Assembly: GCA_033782935.1 (NCBI GenBank)
Contig: JAWQEG010001538.1
Span: 310,001 to 374,000, forward strand
Direction: 5' to 3'
From: Petrolisthes cinctipes
Lineage: Eukaryota > Arthropoda > Malacostraca > Decapoda > Porcellanidae
Length of the DNA: 64,000 nucleotides
The notes beneath the pieces were generated by a model. It was not told the DNA's origin. It ran no database searches and saw only the letters and a program-made list of their open reading frames with translations. Made by a program: the position numbers and the translations under genes. Below, one piece after another: positions 12,328 to 26,020 of this stretch (positions within the stretch are counted from its first letter, which is position 1; each line of letters opens with the position of its first letter).

Positions 12328-14117
12328 CTAATGCTGTGCCATATCCTCCAGGACGTCGGCAACCATGGATTTCCATCTTTCTCTGTCTCTTGCAGCTCTA
12401 ATGAACTGCCCGCTTGTCATTCCTATTCGTGCTAGTTTCACTAATCCCTCCATATATTTTACTCTTGGTCTTCCTCTTCCTCCCTCCACCACTCCAGTCA
12501 TAATCAGATCCTCCAGCCCTCGCCTCCTCATTACATGGCCAAAAACTTCAGCTGTCTTCCCCTCACCAACTCTCTCTTCTCCTCCACCATCTCCAGTACC
12601 GCTTCATTCGTCATTATTACCACCCAGGGTATCTTCATTATTCTCCTCCACAACCACATTTCTATCGCTTCTAATCTCCTTACCATCTCGAGACACTGGC
12701 AACGTCCAACTCTCCACATATGGGTGTTGATCAAACTTTTTCTTGTCCGTATTGAAAGCTTCGTGTTTGTCAACATGCTCCTCATAATACCAAATGCATT
12801 CTTTGCTATTATTATTCTCCTTTTAATTTCATTACCGCATCTCACATCTTCTGTCACAACACTTCCTAAATAGCTGAAGCTCGCCACCCTTTCCACCGTC
12901 TGATCATCACAACGCAACTTCATTCTTGGTGTTGGTGTCTTCTTTAACATTACCATACATTTTGATTTTCTTACATTTATTGTCAAACCTTCATTTTCAC
13001 TTTCCCCTTTTACCCTATCAAAGATTGTTTGCAATTTTTTATTAACATCTGCTAATAACACCGTATCATCTACATATCTCATGTTATTAAGGGGGGAGGC
13101 CTCAGTGTCTTACGTAATAAAAAACGGGGTGCCGAAACAAAAAATTCGATCGCATTAAAATAATCGCCAAAAATCAATAGTTTCCCCTACATCCAGCCAC
13201 TTCTCAATGCTCTATAGCCGTGGGCATGCTGAAGAAAATGGAAGCATTCCCAGTTTAGAGCACCAACTGAAGAATTTCCTACTATTTTTAGTTTCCAAGT
13301 GATTTTTTGTCAAATTTTTCCACTATAAAAGCTAACAACACGAAGGGTATTGACGTTATGTCAATGAATCATATTCACACGTCATGTACGTATATATGAG
13401 CACATTTTGCAATAGGGATTTCGATCTAAAACGATTATTTTATTTTTGGCGAATTTTTTCCCAAAATTTCAGGAGAAATTTTTTTTCAACAATTTCAGGC
13501 AAGGAATTTTCCCATTTATAGCAGTGATAATGGACTTTTCGTTCTATAGCAGTGTTGCTATATATCAGAGGATTGTCCACATAAAATCTTATGCAATTCT
13601 GAAACATAGTTTTTGTTTTGTTATTTTTTTCCAAAAAAATGTCAAAAATTTTGGAGAAAATATTATTTGTTGCTCGATTGTAATGAAAATTGGTCAGTAT
13701 ATGTAAAACCCAACGAGGATTACGATGGCAAGGAGCTTTTGCTTTTAAAATTAACAGGAGCGCAGATAGGGGGGTACTGTGAGGCCTCCCCATATATTAA
13801 AATTACTTCCTCCGATACTTATTCCCTGACACCTCTTCGAATTGTCTACGAATCCGTTTCTTCTCCATCAACTCGCACACAAGCCTTCTGTGCCCAGCAT
13901 AGATTCTTAATCACTCTATATTTTTTTTTCAAGTATTCCAACGTTTTTCAATATTTCCATTACATCTGCATGTGTTACTCTGTCAAATGCTTTCTCATAG
14001 TCAATAAAGCACACATACAGGTCTCTCTGTTTCTCTATAACTCTTTCGGCCATGGTTTGTAGCATGAATATTGCATTGCTTGTACCTTTTCCTTTTATAA
14101 ACCCACACTGTTCCTCA
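12328..14117 (-). pseudogene. RTE-like LINE reverse transcriptase, split by an insertion
   Basis: The upstream part (14117-13789) contains CGFIKGKGTSNAIFM and CFIDYEKAFDRV, the first catalytic Asp region of an RTE-type reverse transcriptase. The downstream part starts at 13082 with MRYVDDTVLLAD, the catalytic YVDD box. Then come a thumb region (INVRKSKCMV, FSYLGSVVTEDVRC) and, after a frameshift at 12531, a C-terminal segment ending RERWKSMVADVLEDMA. This C-terminal arrangement is what I know from RTE elements. The two parts are separated by 13104-13780, flanked by GAGGCCTC duplications. The endonuclease is absent, so the copy is 5' truncated or divided further. Confidence 0.75.
13104..13780. 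mobile_element. Unclassified 677-bp insertion with 8-bp target duplication
   Basis: The insert lies between two identical copies of GAGGCCTC (13096-13103 and 13781-13788) and separates two halves of one reverse transcriptase gene. The ends AGTGTCTTACG and, read inward, ACAGTACCCCC are only weakly inverted. The interior is AT-rich with A and T runs and has no transposase. An 8-bp duplication suits hAT or similar superfamilies, but with such poor ends the class is unknown. Confidence 0.6.
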
Positions 14118-14863
14118 GAGACTTCGCGTCAAAGTATAACTTTCAGTATGATTTTTTGTTATCTGGCTCATTGTATTGTATGGGAGTAAATTTGCAGGTA
14201 TATCATCTTGCAATAGAGTGGTGGAATAACGATTACATTTTAACTTTTCACAACTTTCTTCCAATATTAGAGATGAATCCAAATTCCTCATCTATTAATT
14301 CAGGAATACGTACACGTAGAGCACGTAAGTACATAGAAGAGATCACAGACTGTTTTACTTTGTCTTGGTGTGCAGAGTAATAATGTATATATGAACAAAC
14401 ATTGGTAGGTTTCCAATTTATGCTAAATTTAACGGTCTTACCTACCCCGTGAATCAGGCAATAAAAAAATGGCAATTTTCCATCCTCAACCTCAATGATA
14501 AATTTAAGGGACCGTGCTAAGTTGTTTCATGGCCAGAGGCAAAGTACAGTTGATTCCACTTCCGAATTTACCACTTAGCTTTGCCACCATGAAAAGTGAA
14601 TCTCGAACCACGTGTAATCAAGACCACGATCAGAAACTTGAATCTCGACACACGTGTGATCATGATGTGAACCACTCACTACAGAGTGAGATGATTGATT
14701 TATTGATAGATGATGCCATGGCATCTGGCGTCATATCCCACCGAACATAATAATAAAGGTTTAATATTCTTAATATTTGCTCATATACAGTATATTATAA
14801 TCTATAAAATATATACATGCATATAGCAGGATTCAGTCCCCAAAAAAGGGAGCAGCAGTATCA
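14118..14863. other. Gene-free stretch with a duplicated CACGTGT-bearing motif
   Basis: No coding region is supported. Around 14595-14665 a unit TGAATCTCGA...CACGTGT.ATCA occurs twice, about 45 bp apart, in the same direction. The final 100 bases are AT-rich and end at the TTAA used by the piggyBac element. Confidence 0.4.
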
Positions 14864-14872
14864 TTAACCCCC

Positions 14873-14975
14873 AGAGTCCGGGCAGCGGGATTTCCCGCTC
14901 GGTCGACAGAGGCCGGGCAGCGGGAAATCCCGCTCTGTCGACAGAGTCCGGGCAGCGGGAAATCCCGCTTTTGGT
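14873..14975. repeat. Three tandem palindrome-bearing repeats at the piggyBac left end
   Basis: Three direct units of about 35 bp begin AGAGTCCGGGCAGCGGG or AGAGGCCGGGCAGCGGG. Each holds a short palindrome of the form GCGGGAAATCCCGC, and two end with GTCGAC. Subterminal repeats like this are often transposase binding sites, but that role is inference here. A related CCGGG motif occurs near the right end (about 18285-18300). Confidence 0.75.
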
Positions 14976-15085
14976 AATTTATGGGGAAAAACGCCAAATT
15001 TGTCGGGATTTTTTTTGATCTGGCTATACTTCACCACCAGACCTTTTCATCCCCACATTCAATCAGTGTGTGCTTGACCGTGACA

Positions 15086-17434
15086 ATGGCTGGGCGTAGT
15101 GAAGAAAATACGGGCTCGTTCGATTCGGTGCATCCTACCGCGCTGCCAGGCGCACCCGCTCCTGTAACCTCCACTCCGCGGGTGCAACCAGCTAGATTGC
15201 GTCATGCACCTGCAAGGTTGTCAGATTCTGCAATAGGGCGGGAATTGGAGAATCTGGCAGACCTTTCATATGGGAGTGACGACCTGGACAGCTACTCTGA
15301 TACTGAATGGCAAGCTGACGAATCAACTGAGGAAGATGTCTGTGTAGCGGTGACTTCCATCACAGCTCTTCCCTCAACTTCAGCCTTGCATGATGTGTCA
15401 GAGGTTACAGCCCCTGTTGCAATTCCGTCCACCAGTGGGGTAGGAGGTAGTTTGGGAGACACTCTCTTGTCTCCCATTCCTACAACATCTGGCGTGGGAG
15501 GCAGGAAGAGGTCTACTCCTGCTTCAACCTCCAAACCTCGCTACGTCTCCACTCCCATGGGCAAGAGGCCGAGGAGGAGGTTAGATTTTTCGTCTTCCTC
15601 TTCCTCGTTGGACGAGGATGCGTCGCAAAAAGTGGTGGTAAGAGGGAGGAGAGTAGGAGTAAGAGGGAAGGGTAAAGGAAGGGGGAAGAGGACAAAGGCA
15701 GCTTATCTCTCCCCTACAGTTGACCCTGATAGCCCGCCCCCCCGTGACCTGACGCCACCTCCCCCACCACCACACTCTCCCTCTCCTCTCGTGCCTGACG
15801 ACTCACTCTCGCCTGCCCCTGGTACCGCTGCACCACCACCACCACAACAACAACGACAGCAACGCGGCGCACCTCGTCATAGACCCGCTGATCCCTATGT
15901 GTGGACGGATTGCGATGAATTTGCGCCTGATATACCTATCTTTGACGACAGTCATTCAGGTATACAGGCCGCATTTCCCTGTCGTCAGAGGTCATCAATA
16001 TTAGATTATTTCACTGCCTTTTTTGATATAATATTGATGACTTACATGATGCAGGAGATAAACACCTTCAAACAACTCTCTGTGTAACTCAGCAATAGAC
16101 CAGGCAGGGAACATAGTAAGATGTTGCAATGGGCTGACGTCGATATTGCTGAGTTGTATGTGTGGTTAGCTTTGACCATGATGATGCCTCATGTCAAGAA
16201 ACATCGCCTCAAGGACTTCTGGAGCACACACGCCCTGATATCCACACCTGCGTTCGGGAAATACATGTCCAGGGACAGGTATAGGGACATTTTGTCCTAC
16301 CTGCACTTCGCCCCCAACATGGGTCCACACCCGAACGACAGGCTGTGGAAAATTAGGCCAGTAATGTCTATCCTCCAGGAGAAAATACGAGCATTTTTTC
16401 GACCATTCCAGAAAGTGGTTATCGACGAGTCTCTGGTGCTGTTCAGGGGAAGACTGTCCTTCATCCAGTACATCCCGTCAAAGAGGCATAGATTTGGCAT
16501 CAAATTCTATGTCATCTGCGACTGTAAGACTGGCTATGTGTTGGATTTTATACTCTATTCAGGTACGGATGTGGATGTCCCGGCCGACGACCCTCTTGGC
16601 TTCAGCGGGAGTGTTGTCAAGGCACTCATGGGGGATTACCTTGACAACAACCACATCCTGTACACTGATAACTATTACACCTCTCCAGCACTTAGCCAGT
16701 TTCTCCTGCAGCACCAAACAGGATCCTGCGGAACTATTCGTGTCAACAGGAAGGGGTGGCCAGCATTCCCTCTCACCCGGAGGGGCGACTGCATCAAAAA
16801 GAAATGTGGGAACATGCTGGCCATCAAATGGCACGATAAACGCCCCGTCAATATGCTCACCACCGTGAACAGGGGCGTGATGCAGGATTCTGGGAAGACT
16901 GAGCGCGGCACAGGTGATACCATCTACAAGCCTGATGCTGTGCTCGATTATAACATCAATATGAGACTCGTTGATAAGTCAGACATGATGGTGAGTTCCA
17001 TCGATTGTCTGAGAAAAACTTGTAAGTGGTACAAGAAGGCTTTCTTCCACCTTCTTGATGTCACAGTGCTGAACTGTTATATACTCTACCTCCAGCATCA
17101 CCCTGACTCCAAGTTGGCACTCCGGGAATTCGAGCTAGAGTTGATATCTCAGCTCCTGGAGAGGTTCAGCACTGTGCAACCACAGCAAGGCAGACAGGCA
17201 GCGGCACAACGGCCTGACAGGTTGCAGCAGAGTGGCTATATGGCTCGCCACTACCTCACTAATCTGCCACCGTTGCCGTCAGGACATCCAGGCTCTCGTC
17301 GCTGCTATGTTTGCAGGCACACAACACGTCACCCCCAGAAGTCCAAGGAAACTCGCTTCTGGTGCAAGGAATGTTGTGTGCCGTTATGCCCTGGAAACTG
17401 CTTCTCAGACTACCATATATTGGAATATATATAG
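15086..17434 (+). pseudogene. piggyBac transposase, one premature stop
   Basis: I prefer the start at 15086 (MAGRSEEN); an in-frame ATG at 14981 would add 35 residues. The first 300 residues are an acidic, Ser/Pro-rich low-complexity region with basic patches (PMGKRPRRR). The DDE core follows with the family landmarks: VVIDESLVLFRGR (first Asp), LYTDNYYTS (second), LVDKSDMM (third and neighbour), and RKTCKWYKKAFFH. The C-terminus carries a cysteine zinc-binding module (CYVCRHTT ... WCKECCVPLCPGNC). The only lesion I see is a TAA at 16085-16087 inside one continuous frame, just before the core; eleven codons later an internal ATG (16121) could start a core-only protein. The enzyme would excise and insert at TTAA. 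The gene is otherwise full length and recent looking. Confidence 0.85.
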
Positions 17435-17497
17435 AAGCAGGAAGTGATGGGAGTATGCGAATAAAGTGACAGTGACACTTGGTGACAGTGACACTAT

Positions 17498-17830
17498 TTA
17501 GGCTATAAGAAAAGTGAGAGTGACACATTTGTACATATATTTTAGGCTGTAGTGACGTGATAGTGACACATTTGTACTTATTAGGCTATAAGAAAAGTGA
17601 GAGTGACACATTTGTACATATATTTTAGGCTGTAGTGACGTGATAGTGACACATTTGTACATATATTTTAGGCTGTAGTGACGTGATAGTGACACATTTG
17701 TACATATTAGGCTATAAGAAAAGTGATAGTGACACATTTACGCATAGAAAAAATTATAATAAAAAATTTAAAACAACAAAATACAAAAATATATAGAAAA
17801 TAAGGATAACAGTGATAGTGACACATTTAT
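17498..17830. repeat. Alternating tandem repeats inside the piggyBac 3' region
   Basis: Two half-units, one starting GGCTATAAGAAAAGTGA and one starting GGCTGTAGTGACGTGA, alternate irregularly. Each ends with AGTGACACATTTGTAC. The shared core AGTGACACATTT occurs at least seven times. The block sits between the transposase stop and the right terminus, so it is part of the transposon, possibly as subterminal binding sites (inference). Confidence 0.8.
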
Positions 17831-18377
17831 ATTTACGTTGAACATGAACAAATGGTGCGAATGACACTGAAAATGTTTCGCGTAAATACTGTACATAACT
17901 CCCACGCTTCTCTCCAGGGCATAAAACCACTCTGGAATGGTCAGCTAACCACACAAATAATACAGGGGCTGTAATGGTAGGATGCACACGAACCGTACGA
18001 CGTGTCGCCTGGGGGAGGCAAGTGTTGCGTCATTCTGCCGGCGGCCATCTTTTCTCCACCCACGCCAGTCCTTGTCAGAGCCACGCTCACAAAGCGAACG
18101 CAGCCTCGCTCTCACGGGAAAAGTGACCTCCATTCCTCACTTGATTTCTCGGTAATGGAGTGTCCTAGAGAGCTAGGGTTGGTTTTAATGGAAAGAGGAG
18201 GAGTTGATGGTGAGTACACAATCAAATTTAAGTTGTTCAGTATTGTAGTTTAGACGTAGGGAGTAAGAGAAGTAGAGTGATTTTCCGGGAAATACCCGGA
18301 CAGGCAGGATTAAAGTAAGTATTGGCCCCGTACACACAGCACGTAATTTCATTCTTGGCCCGGCCCGGAGGGGTTAA

Positions 18378-21300
18378 AAGGATATTTAACTAAAAACTCA
18401 TATTTTATTAAAAGAGCCAGAGTTAACCCCAATTCCCGATCACAGCTCCTCCCCGAGTACCGCTGCCGTCTGATATGAACCATCCACCTCCCGGTACTCA
18501 GAGAGGAACCGGTAGCGGAGGTCTAGGACATTAGGACACTGAGGCTGGACATTCAACTTGCCCATGCTGGACAGTCAGTGTGACCAAACAATCATCACAT
18601 ATTGAGGGAAGTACACCCGCCCATTAAAAAACCTTGGGAGAACTTGGTATGGCAAATACGAAGATGGCATAAAGTCGTCTCCCACATACGACTCAGCCAA
18701 GAGTAGGAAAACAGACTCAAAGGCGAATTCATGGTGCGCATTGTATTCGATCCCAGTGTTCTTGCCAACACCGTCGGTCACAAAGATTGATGAAGGGGAG
18801 CAGGTCAGAAGCAGGGAGACCTTGCCCTGGAAGAGCACTATTGGATACCAATGATTTGGCCAGTCTACCAGACACCCCCACATGGGCAGGGACCCAACAA
18901 AAGTCCACCTGACGCCCATGGTGCTTGATTTAAGGCAGCCACTCTAAAAAGGATAAAACATAAGGATGAAGATAAACTAAAAGACTTTTGTGCAGAAAGT
19001 GCACTATTAGAATCATTAAAAATAACAAAGTCAGATTGAGGAAGATTAAAGATGATTTTAAGGCTAGTAAAATTGCTACAAGTTCTGCAGTAAAAACTTA
19101 GGCAACGCCAGGAACGGTGGCAAACCAGCCGAAAGACGGTAAGACAGTAAGGCTTAAGCCCACCCTAGCTTTACCGAATATTGCATGTTCCCAAAACAGG
19201 ACCAACGGTTGTTGACTAGAAATGGACCCTTTATTCTTTGGAAAAGATCTGCAAAACGACACCTTGGGCAGAAGCCATGGACCTACCCTTGGAATTTTAT
19301 GGGACCTTACAGGAAGGGAAAGTGTAGAGAAAACAGACAACATTGAATGAACAGTATAGCCAAAAGGCTTTGGCAATGATGGGCGAGATTCAAATCTTAT
19401 CGTTCTGATATATTGGTACAGAGTCCGGGAGACGCTGAAATCTATACCAACATCGTACCATTAATGACTGACGATGCAGTTTCAAAGGGAGGACATCCAC
19501 AATCAAGCTGGGAATTGGGGAAGAATGGAATGACCCCATTGCCAACCTAATACCTGCATACCTTAGAAGAATAATACCTGTAGAAGAATAACTTCACACC
19601 CATAATCTATCTTTGGTAGGATGAGAGACTTGTACAAAAGCAGGAAGGTTTTTCGGTCAGAACCCCAAGATGGATGTGCTAAAACGCTCAACAGCGACAG
19701 AGTCTTTATGTATCGGAAATGTGGTACCCAGGTTAGACGGCTGTCAAATATAAGTCCCAGGTACCAAGTTTTTTACTTACGAGATATTCTTCTATTGTTG
19801 AGATGCAAGTCCGGGTTAATATGCACCCCATGAAAACGGCATCGATGCATCGCAACAGTATTTGGAATCGAGAAGCGAAATCCGCAGGTGTCCCCCCACC
19901 GGGAAATCCTATTGATTACCAGCTATAATTTTCTTTCAATTAATGACTTACGAGATGCAGAGACCGAAATGAATAAGTCGTCTACATACATTGATCCTCG
20001 GACTCCATCAGGGAGAACTCTGATAACACTGTTAATGGCAACTGCGAACGGTATCAAACAAAGTATACTCCTAAGTGGCACCTCCAACTCTAACACGTAA
20101 AAATCTTTGAAATATAAACTTTTGAATATGATATAGGGGTTTTGTCATGCAGACCAAACTCATATAGACAAATAAAAATTCCATGATGCCAAGTAGTATC
20201 ATATGCCGTCTCTTGATATAAAAAATACAGTGGCATGATAGTGGTTGTTAGCAAAAGCTTCACAAATGGATAATTATATACTTACTCTGGGTCTGTTGTG
20301 GAGCGTATTTTACGGAAGCCATACTGTACTGGCGACCAGTAATCACCCCTTTTCAAATGTAACATGAGTCTAGCATTTGCCATCTTCTCTATTAGTTTAC
20401 AATTGCAAGAGGTGAGAGAAATTGGCCGATAGTTAGTAGCTATTAGGTGATCTTTCCCAGGATTGGGGATAGGTATTATTACCACAACCCTCCAAGAAAA
20501 AGGAAATTTAATGGTGTTACAAATCAGATTTTAAAAATCTAGCAAAAATGGCGAGCCTCTTCTTACATATGGCAAATAAAGCATAAGGAAAACCATCTTG
20601 CCTCGGCGATGAATCACAACACTGAGACAGTGCCATCTGGAACTCTGAGGTAGAGAATGAGAAATTATAAGTATCGCCACCAAGTGAATTAAAATTAATG
20701 GTGCTAGACTCCAATTGCATTGATCCATTGGTGAGGGAGGGTCTTTCCTGGACGCATTTGCAAAATACCTCACAAATGTATCCGCTACCTCCTTTGAATC
20801 AGCCACAGTTGTCCTTAGAGGAGATAAGAATGGTCGATATTTCCTGATAATCTTTCAAACTTTCTTGAGCACTTGGATAGCGGGGTTATAGTAGTAATCG
20901 AAGACACATAGGCCTTCCAAGTTGCATGTCGTGCCTCTTTTAAAAATCGCTTAGCCTGTGCCTGCACCCATCGGAAGTCCTTTAAATGAATATGGTCCTA
21001 ACGATTGCGACGAAGGTTAGAGAAAGCAGCTCTCTTCTCCTGCACAGCGGTGGTGCAGACTGGTGACCACCAAGGGACAGGACATTTGGGAAAGTGGCCA
21101 GAAGTTTTAGAAAAAGAGTTGAGAGCAACAAATCGTTAAAGTAAGCCACAGCCTCGTCAGAGCTACTAATATCTACAGGAGAAGAAAGCAAAGAAATAAC
21201 TTCTTGGAAAAGCCGCCAGTCAGCCTTCTCTAATCTCAACCGAGGAAGACGAGACTACCGTTTATTCCTGTTATTTTCTAGGTGTAGAGGAAAATGGTCA

Positions 21301-22500
21301 CTATTTTTTTAAATCGGGCAATACATTCCAAGTGAAATCTAACTGTCCACCGGGTAAGCAAAGTGATGTCAATGGAAATGTGGCATATCTCCCGTATTTA
21401 AAACGCCTAATCTCTCATCCTCAATAAGACAAGTTAATATAACACCCCTGGAAATGACAATACTGTTACCCCACAAAGGATGACGACCATTAATATCACA
21501 ATAAAATAAAGGGAGGGGGAAGGTCTCTTACGAGTCGGAGGAGATCACCCTTCTCTACTGTAAAAGAAAGCGGAGTGAAACTGGAGAAACGTTCTCACCA
21601 GAGTAAGAAGCAGCTGTTTCTTGGGAGAGGTGAGAGGGTGCTGCAACTGAATTAGATGTTGTCGACTTGGAATGATGAGGGCGAAGGGAGGAAGAGTATG
21701 TCTTCACACCACCATTCTTTTGTTGCCTGAGGTTGAGTTACCGTCTGGCACTACCAATGCTGATGAATTGGAAGTTAGCCTAGTGAAGGATATCCTGTTC
21801 CAGGAGGTACAGTTGGACACATGAATGGGTGGTACAGCCCAAGTGAAAGGTGGTCAATTTCTCCCAATATCAAGTTCCTTAGTGCCAAATAGGAGACACC
21901 AGGGGCAGAAGTCAGTATTGAAGAAGGTAATAAAAAGCAAGTTCCTGATAATAGACACTGGTTACTCAAATGGGACAAGTTTCTTTCACCTGGGCTGTAC
22001 CACCCATTCATGTGTCCAACTGTACGTCTTACATTGGCGAGAACGTAGGGGTTGAGCATCACTCCATTAAAAGAAGTAACTGTATGACTGACACTCAGAA
22101 GTAGGATGTGAGTCAAGAGCAGAACAATTACCACACCGGGAACGGTTTGTACAATTCCTCCTTCCATGACCAAACTCATGACAGCAAAAACACTGTAAAG
22201 GACGCTCAACAAAAGGCTTCACCTCTAAAGAGGTAAGATTGATATTAATGCGATCTGTGATAATTATGTGAGCCATAGAAAGTGAGGATGATCATGTTCT
22301 TACTGACTTTCATCTTTGTTACTCGTTGAACACTCTCAGGGCACATACCAAGAATGTCTTCTTTTGAGAAATCATACAGGTCCTCACTGTATACCCGCTC
22401 TTTGCTATAAATATATGTTCGATGAGGTTTGATGGATACAAACATGCCATCAGAAGGAAACAGGGGATTGAGGAGCATCATGACCTATGTAAGATCCTTC
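18378..22500 (-). mobile_element. I-group LINE copy C, strongly decayed
   Basis: Read on the minus strand from 22500, ORF1 sequence (22481-22067) contains the zinc knuckle CFCCHEFGHGRRNC and a second knuckle CGNCSALDSHPTSEC. Endonuclease-to-RT linker fragments lie at 21240-20530 and reverse transcriptase motifs at 20485-20282 (NYRPISLTSC, YGFRKIRSTT). A YVDD box follows near 20000-19980 (SMYVDDL). RNase H remnants lie near 19150-18880, including the WVPAHVGV motif, read in a shifted frame. The end near 18430 matches the C-terminal LSEYR...GSY...LGEE segment of copy D. Every domain is broken by shifts and stops. The region 21800-22030 holds a small inverted duplication. Confidence 0.75.
21806..22027. 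repeat. Inverted duplication inside I LINE copy C
   Basis: About 45 bases around 21806-21850 (containing GAATGGGTGGTACAGCCC) recur inverted at about 21985-22027, with roughly 135 bases between. Neither of the other I copies has this inversion at the corresponding place, so it arose in this copy. Confidence 0.65.
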
Positions 22501-22517
22501 GCTCTGATTAAAGCATA

Positions 22518-23799
<1,282 letters not shown>

Positions 23800-25787
23800 A
23801 TGTCGAATATTTTCCATACTCGCTGGTCCCACCCATGTTCCTCCTCTGGTGTGGCCTGCTATGGCTAACAAAAATACAAAATATAGAATGGTCCGAGAAT
23901 TTTATTGTTTAGATATGAGCATTTATTTACAGGAAATTATCATTGGCATACATGTAAAGGTGCTGTTACGAAAAAAAAATATTATCTCTATCAACAGACA
24001 TTAAATAAAACTAAAGACTGATCTTGATATCTAACGAGTATGACAAATATGAAATGATTATCTGCTTGTATTCATTAGAAACTCAGAAATTCTGAGAATT
24101 AGTCAATTGTGACATGCCAATATTCAATTAAAACATTGATCTGAGATTGGCTTACATTATCTTCATTAGGTTTGGAGACGGTCTCAGGAAAGAGTGTGTT
24201 GGTGTACTGGCGATGTCTTTATTGTATCAGCAGACAGATAACAGTTCAAGCTGTCGCCTTGTCCTCTCTCACACCTTACATTGAAGGTCTCGATAGTATA
24301 CATAAAAGTGGTAAGTAGGATCATCTTTTAAATACATTTCACTATATCTTCAATTGTACGCTCATATTCATGGAAAATAGTTGCACCTTCCTACAGTTTG
24401 TCATGGAGTAATATTCTGATATATAACATTTAAATTGTTAATTGTCCAAGGAATTATGTATCCATGCACTATAATAATAATCTGTCATTAGGATTTAAAC
24501 AAATAGTTATCAAACCAATGGGGAGGGAACGAAAGCTGCCATGGTTCTCAAAGGAAGTTAAATTGTATATATATTATCAATTAACAGCATAGGTAACAAA
24601 TTTAGCAGCAATTTACATCATGTCAGATTACGGTCTAACTGTTCATTCGTCTTGTGGGAACATTATACAGAGAGATGTTGCAAATACTTACGAGACACAA
24701 AATAATGTATTTTACCTTCGTGGTGCAAATTCAGGTAATACACTCAGCCATTTGAATAGTTAGATATTTTCAGAACATTCCTTCCACTGGAACTGGGATT
24801 TCCTGAGTGGCGAGTATCGTAATTTGGTGTTAATTATATTAATTTCAATAGAGCCTAGTCACTGTGCCTAATTTTTATTGAACACTACCACCCAACTGCT
24901 ATAGCTCACCTTTAATTCAGAAATCAGCAGCAATTGATAGACCCTTTTCCAGCAACCTCCTACTTTTTTTTTTCTTCTTTTTTTCAAATTCGATACCAAA
25001 AGCATAATATGGTATGATCACGTAGTACAGTGGCGAGCTGATGGGATACAGACACTAGCATACATATTTTGTGGTCTTTTCTACAGGGCGAGTTATAGTG
25101 GGGGTTATGGAGGGGATGGTGATGGAAGGAAGGACAGGAGGGGCAGAGGGATGGGAGGAGAGGCACCAACCACCATCGACTGGTTGAGTTGGAAAGTAGT
25201 AGGTGTTGTTAGGTATTACATTATCTTAAAGAGTTGAGTGTGATAGTGGCCGAAATTTATTAATAATAATTCCCATTCTAAAATTACCATTTAAATTTTG
25301 TTCGAATTGATATTGATTTCTTTGTTGAACTTTGCATTAGGTCAGTTCTTGTTGACTTTTGGGGGGCATGTGATATTGGGAGAATCATGTTTTTATGCTG
25401 CAGACACGAAGGTGGTCAGGAGTTGGTTTTCTTACCATATAATAATTATGCCATAGTATACACACATTTACGCAAACACTTTAATTATGAATGGCAACCG
25501 AACTCTCTCTATCAGAAATAATAACAGGAACCTGAATAATGAATTATGTTAGTGGTTCTATACTTATCAAGGGAAGAGACAGTTTACGATATCATTAACA
25601 TCACGAACTGTTTAGGATGATTGTTAAACGATGTTTGAGATGCTCACATTTTTTACATGTTATATGGAAAGGAAGTTATATATTCCGTAATATTATACTA
25701 CACCAATACACTTGATACATAGAAAATGAGGTGTGGTCGTTACTATAATCATTGCATACACCATCAGTTAATTAAATAACCATATGA
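23800..25787. other. No recognisable gene or element
   Basis: AT-rich sequence without coding signal or element ends that I can identify. A segment near 24215-24235 (GTCTTTATTGTATCAGCA) resembles one near 46830 (GTCTTTATTGCATCAGCA), which hints at related LTR-like sequence but is too short to call. Confidence 0.5.
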
Positions 25788-25926
25788 ATATATATATGAA
25801 GTGGGGGAGGGAGAGAGTGAGAGGAAGAGGACGAAACATACAAACAGATGGACAGAGAGAGAGGGAGAGAATGACAAGCAGATGGACAGAGAGAGAGAGA
25901 GATAGGGAGAGAATGACAAGCAAATG

Positions 25927-25966
<40 letters not shown>

Positions 25967-26020
25967 ATGACAAACAAATGGACAGAGAGAGAGAGAGAGA
26001 TTCACCGTGCTCCACGATTT
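25788..26020. repeat. GA-rich minisatellite with a conserved leader
   Basis: After a leader (AAGTGGGGGAGGGAGAGAG, then GAAGAGGACGAAACATACAA) four units of the form CAGATGGACAGAGAGAG...GGGAGAGAATGACAA follow, each with a different number of GA repeats. The same leader and the first unit recur at 35205-35290, so this is a dispersed GA-bearing element rather than a local accident. Confidence 0.8.

Larger units (their letters stand above)
14868..18373 (+). mobile_element. piggyBac DNA transposon, 3.5 kb, both ends present
   Basis: TTAA stands at both borders (14864-14867 and 18374-18377), the diagnostic target of piggyBac. The left end reads CCCCCAGAGTCCGGGCAG and the right end, inward, CCCCTCCGGGCCGGGCC, so the terminal inverted repeats are short and imperfect. 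A single transposase gene on the plus strand fills the middle. Between the gene and the right end lies a tandem-repeat block. The right end abuts the 3' tail of I LINE copy C (minus strand). Confidence 0.85.

Noticed and set aside
12365..12873. Plus-strand Ser/Ile-rich frames
   Set aside because: Antisense of the RTE-like reverse transcriptase on the minus strand.
15292..15775. Minus-strand frames opposite the piggyBac N-terminus
   Set aside because: Shadows of the low-complexity coding region on the plus strand.
17498..17737. Repetitive minus-strand protein with repeated YMYKCVTIT-type units
   Set aside because: Product of tandem DNA repeats in the piggyBac 3' region.
17455..17830. Regularly spaced repeats considered as a CRISPR array
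   Set aside because: Spacers are not unique, units are tandem and diverged, there are no cas genes, and the sequence is eukaryotic.
18575..18919. 114-residue minus-strand frame that looks like a novel protein
   Set aside because: It is the RNase H region of I LINE copy C in a shifted frame; the correct frame shows the WVPAHVGV motif.
24984..25200. Short proline-rich frame as a host exon
   Set aside because: No splice signals, homology or conserved composition that would support it.
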